From positions 26,979,924 to 27,043,923 of the forward strand of contig OX243816.1 of NCBI GenBank assembly GCA_945859605.1: 64,000 nt of DNA, given 5' to 3'. The notes under the pieces were generated by a model. The model ran no database searches, had not been told where the DNA came from, and saw only the letters and a program-made list of their open reading frames with translations. Position numbers and translations under genes: made by a program. This stretch comes from Lumbricus rubellus. Taxonomy: Eukaryota; Annelida; Clitellata; Crassiclitellata; Lumbricidae. Positions 22,386 to 32,930 of this stretch are shown piece by piece (the first letter of the stretch is position 1; every line of letters starts with the position of its first letter).

Positions 22386-23330
22386 TCAATAAAACTGTTT
22401 TTGTGTTTCATCATTGGTAACACTAGTTGAGAAGTCTTGGATAAGTTTCACAGCCCATTCCGACAGATCATTCACCACTTTGACATGCCACACACGTGGA
22501 TGGATACAGAAATTTTCGAGGGGGCCAGACTTTTTTGACCTTACGTAGGAAAATTTTTCGTTGATCTTTGACACAAAAAAACTAATGCCCTCTTTTACGT
22601 CATTTGGTCTAAATGTCTTGAAATACCAAATTTTCCTGCCAAATAGCTGATGACCTTTTTTAGTCATTTAATCAATCAACTGCCTTGGGCATGTATCTTT
22701 TTCCAAGCCAATGTTACAATGATCATCTGTTTTTTTAGTCATATCCTACTTTCACCTTTGTCCGCTCCATTGATCAAAAACTTCTTGACACCTGATGGAG
22801 GGGGGAAACGTCCTATGGACATTTCTGAATTCTGACGAGGGAATGGCCGGATTGGCCCTGGATCCGCCTCTGGCTGCACATATGTTTCAGTTTCTTGGTA
22901 ATTGGGATCATTATGCCATTCACTAACACATTTTCCTGGCCAGTCGGCGCCAATTCCCATGCTGTGAAGCAAGAACCAGGATTTAGACCCAATAAGGGAT
23001 GATAGCTCTTTTAAATTGTGACTCAGAAGAGGAAAAGTTGGATGGCCTCTTTCAAACTCTCTTGGTCTAGGAATTCGGAGCAATGTTCAAGCAATCTGCT
23101 GTCGTTCTGAATAGGAGAGTCTGTTTCAAAGTAGAGAGAACACAGCACATTCCTCAGTTAATAGGTATCATAAGTGCTTTTCCATGGCTTTTATGTCTGC
23201 ATTTGCAACTTGTGGATCATGCTTGCAATACTTGTTCAAGTCATGCCATAGCTTGAGATCATTATACGCTGCATCGGCCTCAATGGCTGAAGAGAGCCAG
23301 TTTCCAACGTAGAATGGGCACTTCTCTAGA
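22386..23330 (-). pseudogene. Remnant of an unclassified transposon protein
   Basis: Three frames must be joined along the minus strand. The order is a Cys-rich opening (RKCPFYVGNWLSS, YNDLKLWHDLNKYCKHDPQ), a TEECAVFSLL block, RGHPTFPLLSH with LIGSKSWFLLHSMGIGADW, and, beyond the nested MITE, VKVVNDLSEWAVKLIQDF. Similar strings occur, as far as I recall, in uncharacterised multi-copy proteins of invertebrates, but I cannot name the family. Stops near 23170 and 23130 and the insertion make it dead. Confidence 0.6.
22495..22872. mobile_element. Nested hAT-like MITE, family B
   Basis: 378 bp inside the remnant protein of 21992-23659. The right end CCCTGGATCCGCCTCTG matches the family end at 7605-8107 and 27999; the left end is diverged (CGTGGATGGATACAG). 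Flanks GCCACACA (22487-22494) and GCTGCACA (22873-22880) are a 6-of-8 target duplication. Contains GACCTTTTTTAGTCAT. Confidence 0.72.
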
Positions 23331-23690
23331 TATCATATTTTCTAAGTATAGCCTACCGGGTGGTTTGGTATGGATTAAATTAAAGGAACTACTTCCTGAG
23401 GTGGTACTTTCTCCATAGTTTCACTTCTTGCTGCCATGGTTAGTTGATTACAACCTAATAAAGATAATGCAAAAAGTTTACAATTTGCTACCATGTTGTC
23501 AATGTCCGTTTTGAACATAAAACTACTTTTGAGGTGGGCGGGGGTCAAAACATGGCCTACAGACCTGAAAATTTGCAGGCAATTATGTTTCAGTAATAGA
23601 AACAATATGGCAGGGGGGCACAAGTAACATTCAAAAAAATTTTTTTTTGAAATGGCCTACTACTCATGCATTGGGTTTAGTCATGAATTA

Positions 23691-23810
23691 CAGTGGTGTG
23701 CAAAAGTCTGGAACCACCTAGAAATATTGCATTTTTTCGACTTTCCAGTCTCTTACTCGCATATTTTCATATGCCCAATAAAAACTTTTGTGTGTAACAT
23801 CATGGGGGAT
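23691..23810 (+). mobile_element. Tc1-like 5' terminus
   Basis: TA followed by CAGTGGTGTGCAAAAGTC and GGAACCACC, the familiar Tc1-family end. No matching right end was found near, so it is a solo or truncated terminus. Confidence 0.6.
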
Positions 23811-23999
23811 ACATTTGGCTATTAGAATCAAAACTTTTTATTCCAGGTTGAACAAAATTTTACCAGTTTGTACGTGGAAGTTGCCATGGTAATGGGTTTT
23901 TGTGTGTAAATCTCGTAATTTGCCCTTCCATGGCCATTGGTGTAAAAATATATTAGTATAGTTAAAACACGTCTTGTGTGATCTGATTTCGTTCATAAT

Positions 24000-24190
24000 C
24001 ATTCACTCATTCATTCATTCATTTCGAAAATTTATATAGCGCCATTCAAAGAAGCTACTCAGAGGTGCTCCAAGCCCAGCCACGGCTAAAAAGATAGACC
24101 TTGGGCAACTGGTAGAAAGCAGGCAAATTATTCCGATGTAGTAAGCGTAGTAGGCTACCAATCATTTAGTTGGCGCTGAAAAGACAGTTT
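24000..24190 (-). mobile_element. L2/CR1-type LINE or SINE 3' end
   Basis: On the minus strand, GGAGCACCTCTGAGTAGC then GGCGCTATATAAAT and an (ATGA)n tail. The upstream block containing CCCAGCCACGG is shared with 51700-51840. Confidence 0.65.
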
Positions 24191-24581
24191 TGTGGACAGT
24201 TATGCCTCAGGATTTGGTGAACCACCCCTTATTCCTGATTATCTGTCTGCACAGTGTCTGCATTTAGTACACCATCTTAACGAGATGGTCAATGCAGGCG
24301 CGGATTCAGAGGGGGGCGGAGCCGGCGTACGCCCCCCCTAAACCTCAACAAATGTTCTCAAACTAAACTGACCTAAAACTAATATAATTGCAATTTGGGA
24401 ATAGGATGTTTGAAGTAGCTGGACCGGCAGAATGGAGCTCTCTTACCGGAGCTCTCTTACCTACTTACCTGAGTTGCTAGCAGACGTTGCCCACGTGACC
24501 AATGACTTTTGCCGTTACGTCATTCACAAAGTTCATGTACAGACAAAATTTACGTAAATAGAAATTGGTCAATTAAAAAAT

Positions 24582-24654
24582 ATGTCGAGTGGTCCGCCGT
24601 CAAAACGGCTTAAACAAGCAGTTTTATCATTCGCGAATAAGCCGACTGCCGTTG
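24582..24654 (+). CDS. Orphan first exon, possibly of a hAT transposase
   Basis: ATG frame reading MSSGPPSKRLKQAVLSFANK then PTAV, ending at a good donor GTTG|GTAAGA (24655). Short basic N-termini of the SKRLKQ...LSF type are common in animal hAT-derived proteins, and the exon sits just inside the left end of a hAT-like element. The rest of the gene was not found. Confidence 0.4.
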
Positions 24655-25027
24655 GTAAGACATAGCCTATCTTAGGCCTAAATCTCAAAAGATGGCATAT
24701 GATTATCATTATAATTTTGAAATTCGTCGTGCTGATTAGGTCCTATAGCCGAAAGCGTTCAGCTGCCGATATTATGGACAAAAGCAAATCAAGGATATAG
24801 AACTGCAATTTCAGCAGGTCGAGTCATGGGAGCTCTTCAGCAGAAATTAAATGTATCAAAGATTAGCCTACTCATATAATCATTCTCTTAACGCTCAATG
24901 GCGTGCGGTCCATGCATCCCTTCCTTGCTTATTGAATCTATTTTTTATACAAATACTAGTGTATTCAATTTCTATCATTACTGTGTTAATTATCGTCATA
25001 AATTGGCATCGACAATATTATTTTTAT

Positions 25028-25165
25028 ATACATACATACATACACACATACATACATACATAAATACATACATACATACATACATACATACATACATACA
25101 TACATACATACATACATACATACATACATACATACATACATACATACATACATACATACATACAT
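25028..25165 (+). repeat. (TACA)n microsatellite, left part
   Basis: About 33 units with few interruptions, ending exactly where the element at 25166 begins. Confidence 0.95.
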
Positions 25166-27328
25166 TAGGGTGGTCGTTAGAGCAATGGCAAATTTTCAAC
25201 CTCGTTTTTTACTTTCTCCAACCCACCATTTGGTGCCAATTGGTACAAAACTGATATAGCCAAAAAATTATTACGATTCAAAAATATTTAGGACTAGCAC
25301 AACGCGTCTGAAGTTTTGAATTTCATAAAATATTATCGTCATTTCGAGTATTGGTATATTTAAGTCATATTTTTTGACCCATCACACGTTTTGACTGAAA
25401 GACTGCATTATTTCATTTATGTACAACTGACAAGTAAATTCTTCAAAGTTGATGATAGTTTATTAGGTATTTTTTATAGATATTATAATTATAGTATTTG
25501 ACACCACAAATCTATACTAGCAACCCAACACATTATACGTTCTTTCGACAGGTCTGCTTCAAATCTAAGTGCACAAACGGATTCTTTTGCTGCAGCAGCA
25601 GAGGCTCTTTATTACAGACTTCACTTTGACACAGATTCTGATAAAAAATATGGATCACGGACTATCTAGTTGAACTACAGATAAATATTGATGATATTTT
25701 CGTTTATTATGGAATTCAGAGCAGCGTGACACACTGCATCACAGATAACATCTATCGAGAGCTACTGTAAAGAAATGAATTCTAGTAAATGTTGAAATTA
25801 TTTAGATCATAACATATCTAAAGAATTACCCATTGCCACATAACAGTAGCCCAATTCCTAAGGATAGCATCATAAATGAGTGTATGGTGTAGCCTATAAT
25901 CACACTAATTAGTTGTCTATTTCATAAGATAAAAATAATCCCAAAGTATACTTTTAGAGTAGAACGAATAAACACATAGACAAGCAATTAGCACAGACAG
26001 TGCTGCCAAGAGTGGACAGAAATTGCACTGCCTTAATTAGTTATTTTAAATTAACTAACTACTGTAAATCAACAGCAAAGGTGATGGTATCAAACACGTA
26101 TGCTATGTGCATCATGCTCAGCAATGGATCCATCCGAAACTGCTGTGGCCACCAGGGCATCTCAGGCGATCAAGCAATCCAAATAATTAAGTAGACCTAA
26201 AGTAGCCTCCAGTCAACACTCATTCAGCAGTCAACATTGCTACATAGAATTCCTAAATTGATTATCTTTATGACAGGATGCCTAATTTTTGCGGATTTGT
26301 ATTATAGTAGAGGCATTAATTAATATCAATGGTTATGGTCTTCAAAGTGTAATACAGTCAACAAAATGATCTTTGTTGATTCCATGATTATGCAAAGATC
26401 AGGATTCGAAAGTTTGCCACTAGTCCTGGCCACTCACGTTGTCAGATGATCACCTTCTTTGTACAACATGCAAGATGTGCCACTTCAATTAAATAGGCTA
26501 TATCGCGAGCAATGCACGTTGCACTTTTTTAGTTCAGTGCAGATGAAGCAGCATAGCTCAAAGACCAAAGGCAATTTGCCTAGTGAGAAGGAATAGTAAT
26601 TCTTCAGGTTCTAAACGTGATATTATTAGTTATTACCTCTGAGATATACATTTCCATTTAAAATGGGTCACTACTTTTGAATATTACATCATTTTCTTGT
26701 CCCCAATTAGGCCTCACTAAGGAACAATAAGTGTAGGCCTACAAAAAGAAATATTTATGAGAAATTCAGACCTCATTAGGAATCTTGGTGACTTTGCAGA
26801 ATAAATTAATTACACGCAGGACACAGATGAAAACACGAAGCATTTTATATTTATCTCTATTTATTTATTATATATTGCTGTCCCCTAACTACTACAGTCC
26901 AAGAATTATTGGACTATTATTTCGAATCAAGACAACAAAGAAAACATGTAGTTTTGTTTTTAAAAATCTGCTAGATGTTATCTGTTATGTAGTGTTCATG
27001 CAGGTTTGAGCACTCTGAGTTTTTCTGAAGTGGCGCCATATAAATTCATGGCCATGACTACAATAACATCACTGTGGTGTAACCTAGACCTACTACAAGT
27101 AGTTTAATTGATTCCTGGTTCGAAGATTCCAGGTTGATTACAACTATTATGCTTACTGTTCGAACGCTCTTAAATTTGCTAATGGGTAAAACTTTGATGG
27201 CGGTGTGCTAGTCCTAAATATTACTATTTTCCCATGAAACTTTCTGTGTGATGTTTCTGGGTGAAATGGAACCAAATGGCACCTTGGAGAACAGTATCCT
27301 CCAACTTTCATTTTTAACAACCACCCTA
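25166..27328. mobile_element. TAGGGTGGTCGTTA element inserted in a microsatellite
   Basis: 2,163 bp; ends TAGGGTGGTCGTTA and TAACAACCACCCTA, with weaker inverted similarity for about 90 bp (GGTGCCAATTGG versus GGTGCCATTTGG). It is flanked by ACATACAT on both sides, an 8-bp duplication within (TACA)n and therefore only weak evidence by itself. No clear transposase was seen. An open segment at 25552-25669 follows an acceptor-like TTCGACAG. Confidence 0.65.
25552..25669 (+). CDS. Exon-like open segment, unrecognised
   Basis: After TTCTTTCGACAG the frame reads SASNLSAQTDSFAAAAEAL, YYRLHFDTDSDKKYG, SRTI and stops at TAG (25667-25669). It could be a terminal exon of the host element, but there is no partner exon and the case is weak. 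Confidence 0.2.
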
Positions 27329-27670
27329 ACATACATACGATGATGGATAATTGTGCCGACTCTTCAACTGTTACAGTATCAGACAAAATACATACATGCA
27401 TGCATGCATGCATGCATGCATGCATGCATGCATACATACATACATACATACATACATACATACATACATACATACATACATACATACATACAATCATACA
27501 TGCATACATACATACATGTACATACATACATACATACATACATACATACATACATACATACATACATACATGTACATACATACATGTACATACATACATA
27601 CATACATACATACATACATACATACATACATACATACATACATACATACATACATACATGCATACTATAA
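27329..27670 (+). repeat. (CATA)n / (TGCA)n microsatellite, right part
   Basis: Starts as ACATACAT after the element, then after a short unique piece (27338-27388) runs as GCAT units and long CATA units with TGTA interruptions to 27670. Confidence 0.92.
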
Positions 27671-27737
27671 TAATTAGGCCTATACCCTTTCACCACTGCG
27701 CCGAACAAATGCATGTATATTGTGTGGGCTTATATGC

Positions 27738-27955
27738 CTATGTATGTATGTATGTACTTATGTTTGCTTGTATGTATGTAAGCCTATGTATGTATGTATG
27801 TATGTATGTATGTATGTATGTATGTATGTATGTATGTATGTATGTATGTATGTATGTATGTATGTATGTATGTATTTATGTATGTATGTATGTATGTATG
27901 TATATGTGTATGTGTGTATGTATGTATGCATGCATGCATGTATGTATGTATGTAG
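27738..27955 (+). repeat. (TATG)n microsatellite, opposite polarity
   Basis: TATG units, the reverse complement of the CATA array 70 bp to its left, so the two arrays could form a long hairpin. Confidence 0.92.
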
Positions 27956-28071
27956 TATTTACGCCCCCCCTAACCAGAAATCCTGGATCCGCCCCTGCAA
28001 TGGTCATGGGTAACGACACGGTACCAGATGGCGATGAGCGAGTTGCACAGCTTGCAATTACTGGTGTGGTG

Positions 28072-28391
28072 TCTCTTTGATATCTTTAAGGTTATTTTTG
28101 TGCCAGAAACTTTCAATCGGATTCCAATCTGGGGATTGGACAGACCAGTCCAGAGTCCTGGTGTTGTTCAGGCACCCAGTTGGTGACAGGTTTGGCGCGA
28201 TGGCATGTTGCACTGTCATCCTGAGAAGAACTGAACCTGGAACAGCTGCTTGCTGATGGCACCATGCAATTATTATGCAGTATTCTCACTCTGGTTATCC
28301 ATTCCATCGATGAATTGAAGGCGTGCGGCTCCAATGGCAGCCATGCAGCCCCAGAGCATGATCTTCAGAGGATTCTTCACCGTCAAGTTCA
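28072..28391 (-). pseudogene. Tc1-type (DD34E) transposase remnant
   Basis: On the minus strand: WGCMAAIGAARLQFIDGM, then a damaged QDDSATCHRAKPVTNW block with the second Asp, and after a frameshift LDWSVQSPDWNPIESFW with the catalytic Glu of NPIE. Order and spacing are those of Tc1 transposases. The tail (28072-28184) is duplicated in inverted orientation at 28392-28504. Confidence 0.82.
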
Positions 28392-28504
28392 TCCAACTGG
28401 GTACCTAAACAACACCAGGACTCTGGACTGGTCTGTCCAGTCCCCAGATTGGAATCCGATTGAGAGTTTCTGGCACAAAAATAACCTTAAAGATATCAAA
28501 GAGA
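28392..28504 (+). repeat. Inverted duplicate of the Tc1 transposase tail
   Basis: 113 bp matching the reverse complement of 28072-28184 with only a few differences, including the same DWSVQSPDWNPIESF coding on the plus strand. With its partner it makes a foldback with a 207-bp loop. Confidence 0.85.
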
Positions 28505-28627
28505 AAGTATAAATGTCTTGTTTAAGTTTGTTTGCATGATAAGAAATTCAACTGGATTTCTGGATTCTTTTGTCTAACTGTGTCGCAGATATAGGCTGTT
28601 AGGTATATAGACCTATAGGCTACAGTC

Positions 28628-28910
28628 CAGAGGCGTAGCGACCGCCCTCCGTACCCTCCGACCGAAGGGGGCCCCCGCAAGGAAGGGGTCCCCAAAAGTG
28701 CCAAAAATTGAATGAAATGACTAAAAAAGGTCATAAACTTTTTCGGACGGCGAATTGATAAAATTTTCCCGAGATTTTTGCCGGATGACTAAAAAGGTCG
28801 TCAGAATTTTGGGCCCAAAAAGTGCAGCATCCCGGTGTCTGCATTGTAAGGGGCCCGCCGGCCAGGACATTATGCTCGGAGGGGCCATGTTCATTGTTGC
28901 TACGGCCCTG
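28628..28910. mobile_element. hAT-like MITE, CAGRGCCGTAGC ends
   Basis: 283 bp; ends CAGAGGCGTAGCGACC and GTTGCTACGGCCCTG; perfect 8-bp target duplication CTACAGTC (28620-28627 and 28911-28918). Contains ATGACTAAAAAAGGTCAT and GGATGACTAAAAAGGTCGTC. Confidence 0.9.
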
Positions 28911-29536
28911 CTACAGTCCAACGCTATAGCCTATAGTTAGACGCACTTAATTGCAATCTTTCCAGTCATGTCTCCCCTGCGTGCCTGCCTGGTGAGCATT
29001 CACCACTGCAAACGATCGCCTCAGACTCAGCATAGGCTAGGCCCTAGAATCTTGAAGGGGTCATCTGTAACTTAAATCATAAAATTATGTTCTCCGGGGC
29101 CTGTTTCCGCCGATTGTTAAAAGATCGTAGGCCTAGGCCTATATAAGCTTAGATATAATTATGTTAATTCTGCGCACGCGACCACATGACTTTGAACTGC
29201 CCATAAAAGACAAATTTAATTTCATCTCTCGATCAGTTGGCCTATAGCCTACTTTTTAGGACTAGCCTATAGCCTATTCGAGCATGCAGTGTTATAAGCC
29301 TATAGCTCTATATAGAGTCTATAATTAGGCCTTTAGCCTATGAATAATGAACCAGTAAATTAATTTTTCCGAGCCTCCCAACCTTGTAGGCCTATTGTGC
29401 AGAAACTCTTAGTTTAATCCATTTTCCCTTAGGCCTACTTTTTCATGTAGGCTAATCAGTTTTGCCTGTCAGCTTAATTTTCTTGAATAAACGATCAAGG
29501 CCTACTGCATATATATAGGCTATAGCTCTATAAGTA

Positions 29537-29640
29537 CAGGGTGCGCAAAAAAGACAGTCCGAGAGTGTACGAATTAGCAATAGCAAATGTTGTATCTTGT
29601 AAATAAAACATTGTAAGATAGCCTACGTGAATAATACGAT
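29537..29640 (+). mobile_element. mariner-type terminus
   Basis: TA then CAGGGTGCGCAAAAAAGACA, a mariner-like left end resembling the one at 37806. No right end was found; the next element may have disrupted it. Confidence 0.5.
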
Positions 29641-29944
29641 AAAAAGAACCTGTACTGTGTTATTCTACTTGTCGTCATGTTCGAACTATATACATGCTAC
29701 AATCTCCGAAGAGAACGATCCATAGCACCGCTGCCACCAAGACAAGTTTTTTTAGTTAGATGATTGGCGATGACATAAATTAGCACGTCAATCATCTTTA
29801 AAAACACTACAGACACATATTAAGGAGCGACAACCTATATACTTAAGAGACATCATTGTAACATCATGGAGGTGAAAAGGATGCGATGTAGACCAAGAAC
29901 AATATGCTGCTGGACTGGATGTTGACAGAGGCGGGATACAGTGG

Positions 29945-31128
29945 CAGGGCCGGATTAAGCAATGTCGGGGCCCTGTTCGTGAATTTTTGTGGGGGCCCTT
30001 TTCGGAAATTTTTTGCGGTAAATTTTTCAAATTTTTCGAAAAAATCATACTATTTCATCCGCCAAAAAAATTGACGACCTTTTTTTTTAGTCATCCACCG
30101 AAATTTTTGGGAAAATCATAACATTTCATCCGCCCAAAAAGTTGATGACCTTATTTTTGTCATCCATCGAAATTTTTCGAAAAAATCATACCATTTCATC
30201 CGCCAAAAAAATGACGACCTTCTTTTTTTAGTCATCCACCGAAATTTTTGGGAAAATCATACCATTTCATCCGCCCCAAAAGTTGATGACCTTTTTTTGT
30301 CATCCATCGAAATTTTTCGAAAAATCATACCATTTCATCCGCCCAAAAAGTTGATGACCTTTTTTTTGTCATCCATCGAAATTTTTGGAAAAAATCATAC
30401 CATTTCATCCGCCAAAAAAATGACGACCTTCTTTTTTTAGTCATCCACCGAAATTTTTGGGAAAATCATACCATTTCATCCGCCCAAAAAGTTGATGACC
30501 TTTTTTTTGTCATCCATCGAAATTTTTGGAAAAATCATACCATTTCATCCGCCCAAAAAGTTGATGACCTTTTTTTGTCATCCATCGAAATTTTTGGAAA
30601 AATCATACCATTTCATCCGCCCAAAAAGTTGATGACCTTTTTTTGTCATCCATCGAAATTTTTGGGAAAATCATACCATTTCATCCGCCCCAAAAGTTGA
30701 TGACCTTTTTTTTGTCATCCATCGAAATTTTTGGAAAAATCATACCATTTCATCCGCCCAAAAAGTTGATGACCTTTTTTTTGTCATCCATCGAAATTTT
30801 TCGAAAAAATCATACCATTTCATCCGCCAAAAAAATGACGACCTTCTTTTTTTAGTCATCCACCGAAATTTTTGGGAAAATCATTCCATTTCATCCGCCC
30901 AAAAAGTTGATGATCTTTTTTTGTCATCCATCGAAATTTTTGGAAAAATCATACCATTTCATCCGCCCAAAAAGTTGATGACCTTTTTTTTAGTAATTCA
31001 AATTTTTTTTGAAAATAGTCGTGTGGCCGAAAATTTTTTAATTTTTTTTTACACATTTGTGGGGGCCCCCTAAAGTGTGGGGGCCCCTGTTCCGCCGAAC
31101 ATGTTGAACATGCCTTAATCCGGCCCTG
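29945..31128. mobile_element. hAT-like element containing a tandem array
   Basis: 1,184 bp; ends CAGGGCCGGATTAAG and CTTAATCCGGCCCTG. The left target copy is TACAGTGG (29937-29944). The right one, TACAGCGG (31134-31141), is separated from the element by a 5-bp TAGGC. Most of the interior is the array at 30010-30990. Subterminal GGGGGCCC blocks lie at both ends. Confidence 0.88.
30010..30990 (+). repeat. 14-copy tandem array of about 70 bp
   Basis: Fourteen copies containing TTTCATCCGCC, an A-run, then GATGACC, a T-run and GTCATCCATCG (or GACGACC...TAGTCATCCACCG), then AAATTTTT. The two unit types alternate irregularly. Each unit carries an inverted GATGAC/GTCATC pair around the T-run. Confidence 0.9.
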
Positions 31129-31141
31129 TAGGCTACAGCGG

Positions 31142-31860
31142 ACTGAAAGAGAAGCACAGAACAGAGAAAAATGGCGTCGTTGGACATACGAACCTGCCTC
31201 AGGGGTGAGAATGTGAAGAATTTTGTAGAGAAAAAAGGCAACTCGTAAATAAACACGAATATACATAATATATCTGTATATATATCTGGATATATAATAT
31301 ATATATATCGGGTTGCATACTCGACAACAGGTGTCGCTCTACTTCAGCGATTATTCCCAATTAGCCTATTGTTTTGGATCTTCACAGGAAATGTTCTTAC
31401 TAAAATGCAATTATCCCTCGATTTTCATTCACAGATGTAATTTACTGACTGCATTTACTTTTTAAATAAAGATGCAATATTTTCTTGGCCGCCAGAGTGC
31501 TCCTAAACAAGTTTTCGACAATTAAGTAAATAAGTAGTTTCCTGTCATATGTATAACACCCTTGACTGGCTGTGCAAATCCAACATGACCTGCGCGATTA
31601 AAAGGTATGTTCTACTACCGTTCGTCAATTTTTGCTTTACTACAACTTGTCTTCGTTGACGTTTTATGTGTAGAACAAAGAAATAAGTAATTGGTGTGTT
31701 TGTGGTAAGTCTTAATAGGTTGAATTGTTTTGTGAGCGATATTACAATAATATTTTGTGAGCGATGTTACAAGGATTTTGCGTTATGTCCGCTATGTAAT
31801 TTAATGTAAAGCAAGGTGCATCACGCATAACCGGCTACTATAAAATCAAGTTTGCTGCTT
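31142..31860. other. Non-coding
   Basis: (TA)n-like tract at 31266-31312. No gene supported. Confidence 0.35.
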
Positions 31861-32330
31861 TAACTATTGTTCACGCCTTAGTCTGTTCTCGGATTGACTA
31901 CAGTCTGTAAATCTGTCCTTGTTGGCCTCCTTAAGGTTCGGCTATCTCCTCTACAGTCTGTACTCAATGCTGCGGCTAGGCTCATTGCCCGTCTTCTTCG
32001 ATTATTTCACATATCTACATTCATGGTTGAATAATTTAACTTGCTTACACTCGTGGCTCGTAAAGTTCTTATTTTGGTCCTTAAGTCTCAATTGGTATCT
32101 TCGTGATCTTGTACTTTGCTCCATTTCTGCCACTTCGCAGCGTCATCTTAGGTCCTTTGATCAAATTTACCTCTTTGTTCCCTGCATCAGGACCACTATG
32201 GCTCAATCCAGATCATTTGCCAGCATTTGCCCCTCCCTATGAAATGGACTTCCTGGGCATCAGTTTGCCGTCATCCTCTCTGGTAGCCTTTCATAATCTT
32301 TCTCTAATCTCTAAATCTGCCTAAGTTTCT
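31860..32330 (+). mobile_element. Decayed CR1-like LINE fragment
   Basis: Plus-strand pieces in several frames match the CR1 reverse transcriptase C-terminus in order: CSRIDY, a QSVLNAAARLIARL-like stretch, then FDQIYLFVPCIRTTMAQSRS and SLWNGLPGHQ. Multiple frameshifts and stops. Confidence 0.65.
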
Positions 32331-32439
32331 CTCAGATTTGCATACTCTGGGAGCACTTCTGACAGGCTCTTGCTGCGAGAAGCACTTTTTAAGTGGTCAG
32401 ACATAATAAAATGCAATACAATGCAATACAGTCCTGGGC

Positions 32440-32930
32440 ACGCCGTTAAACTGCATCCATCCTCCGCCACATGGAACCAACAACGTCCCTGTGCCGGTCC
32501 TAAGCCCGGACAAAGGAGGAAGGTTTGCCAGGTCTACGGGTGGCGATACGCCGGCATTAAAAGATCAAGACAATTGAAATCCGCAAAAACCACGACACAA
32601 GTGACATAGCGGCCCAGATGCTTCAAGGTGTCATGATGTGGGGCAGACATGCACAGGCCGGTCAGGACAGACCGGTGGAGAGAGTTGGGGGGAGAGCGTG
32701 GGACACCTACGGGCATTGACCCAGGTTGTCCTTCATGCCTCTCTCCCAATACTCTCTTCAATCAGACAAGGTGGTCTAGGTGCTCCAAGATGTTAATGGT
32801 ATGGAGTAGACCTGCTGACCGGACCGGTTGAAGCTGGGCAGCATGACGCGAGACAGACTCAGACAGAGAGTGGCGTCGGACTCCTACGGGCATTGAGCCT
32901 AAGGATGTTGATGATGATGATGAATACAAT
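32440..32930 (+). mobile_element. Retroelement fragment with (TGA)n tail
   Basis: A GC-richer block with PKPGQRRKVC-like coding, then two diverged copies of a segment containing GGGCATTGA (32711 and 32890), ending in GATGATGATGATGAA, a tail common in RTE-type retroposons. Class assignment is tentative. Confidence 0.4.

Larger units (their letters stand above)
21992..23659 (-). mobile_element. TAGGCCATTTCA transposon with unrecognised protein remnant
   Basis: 1,668 bp with a perfect 8-bp target duplication CTACTCAT (21984-21991 and 23660-23667). Ends TAGGCCATTTCAAAAA / TTTTTTGAAATGGCCTA continue as diverged inverted repeats for about 150 bp, both containing a TTGACCCCCGCCCACC-like block. The minus strand carries pieces of a protein, split by a nested MITE at 22495-22872. 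The 8-bp duplication fits several superfamilies, so I leave the class open. Confidence 0.85.
24293..27999 (+). mobile_element. 3.7-kb composite hAT-like element
   Basis: Inward-facing ends TGCAGGCGCGGATTCAG (left) and CTGGATCCGCCCCTGCA (right) differ at two positions. Flanks ATGGTCAA (24285-24292) and ATGGTCAT (28000-28007) are a 7-of-8 target duplication if the ends start at TG; the other family members start two bases further in, so this boundary is uncertain. Inside are a candidate transposase first exon (24582), a second element (25166-27328) and large microsatellites. Confidence 0.6.

Noticed and set aside
27340..28080. Long ORFs of repeated HTYI / MYVC residues, both strands
   Set aside because: They are translations of the CATA/TATG microsatellites, open in all frames because the 4-bp unit has no stop.
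30643..30855. ORF with repeated SSIEIFGKIIPFHPP units
   Set aside because: Translation of the tandem array in the hAT-like element.
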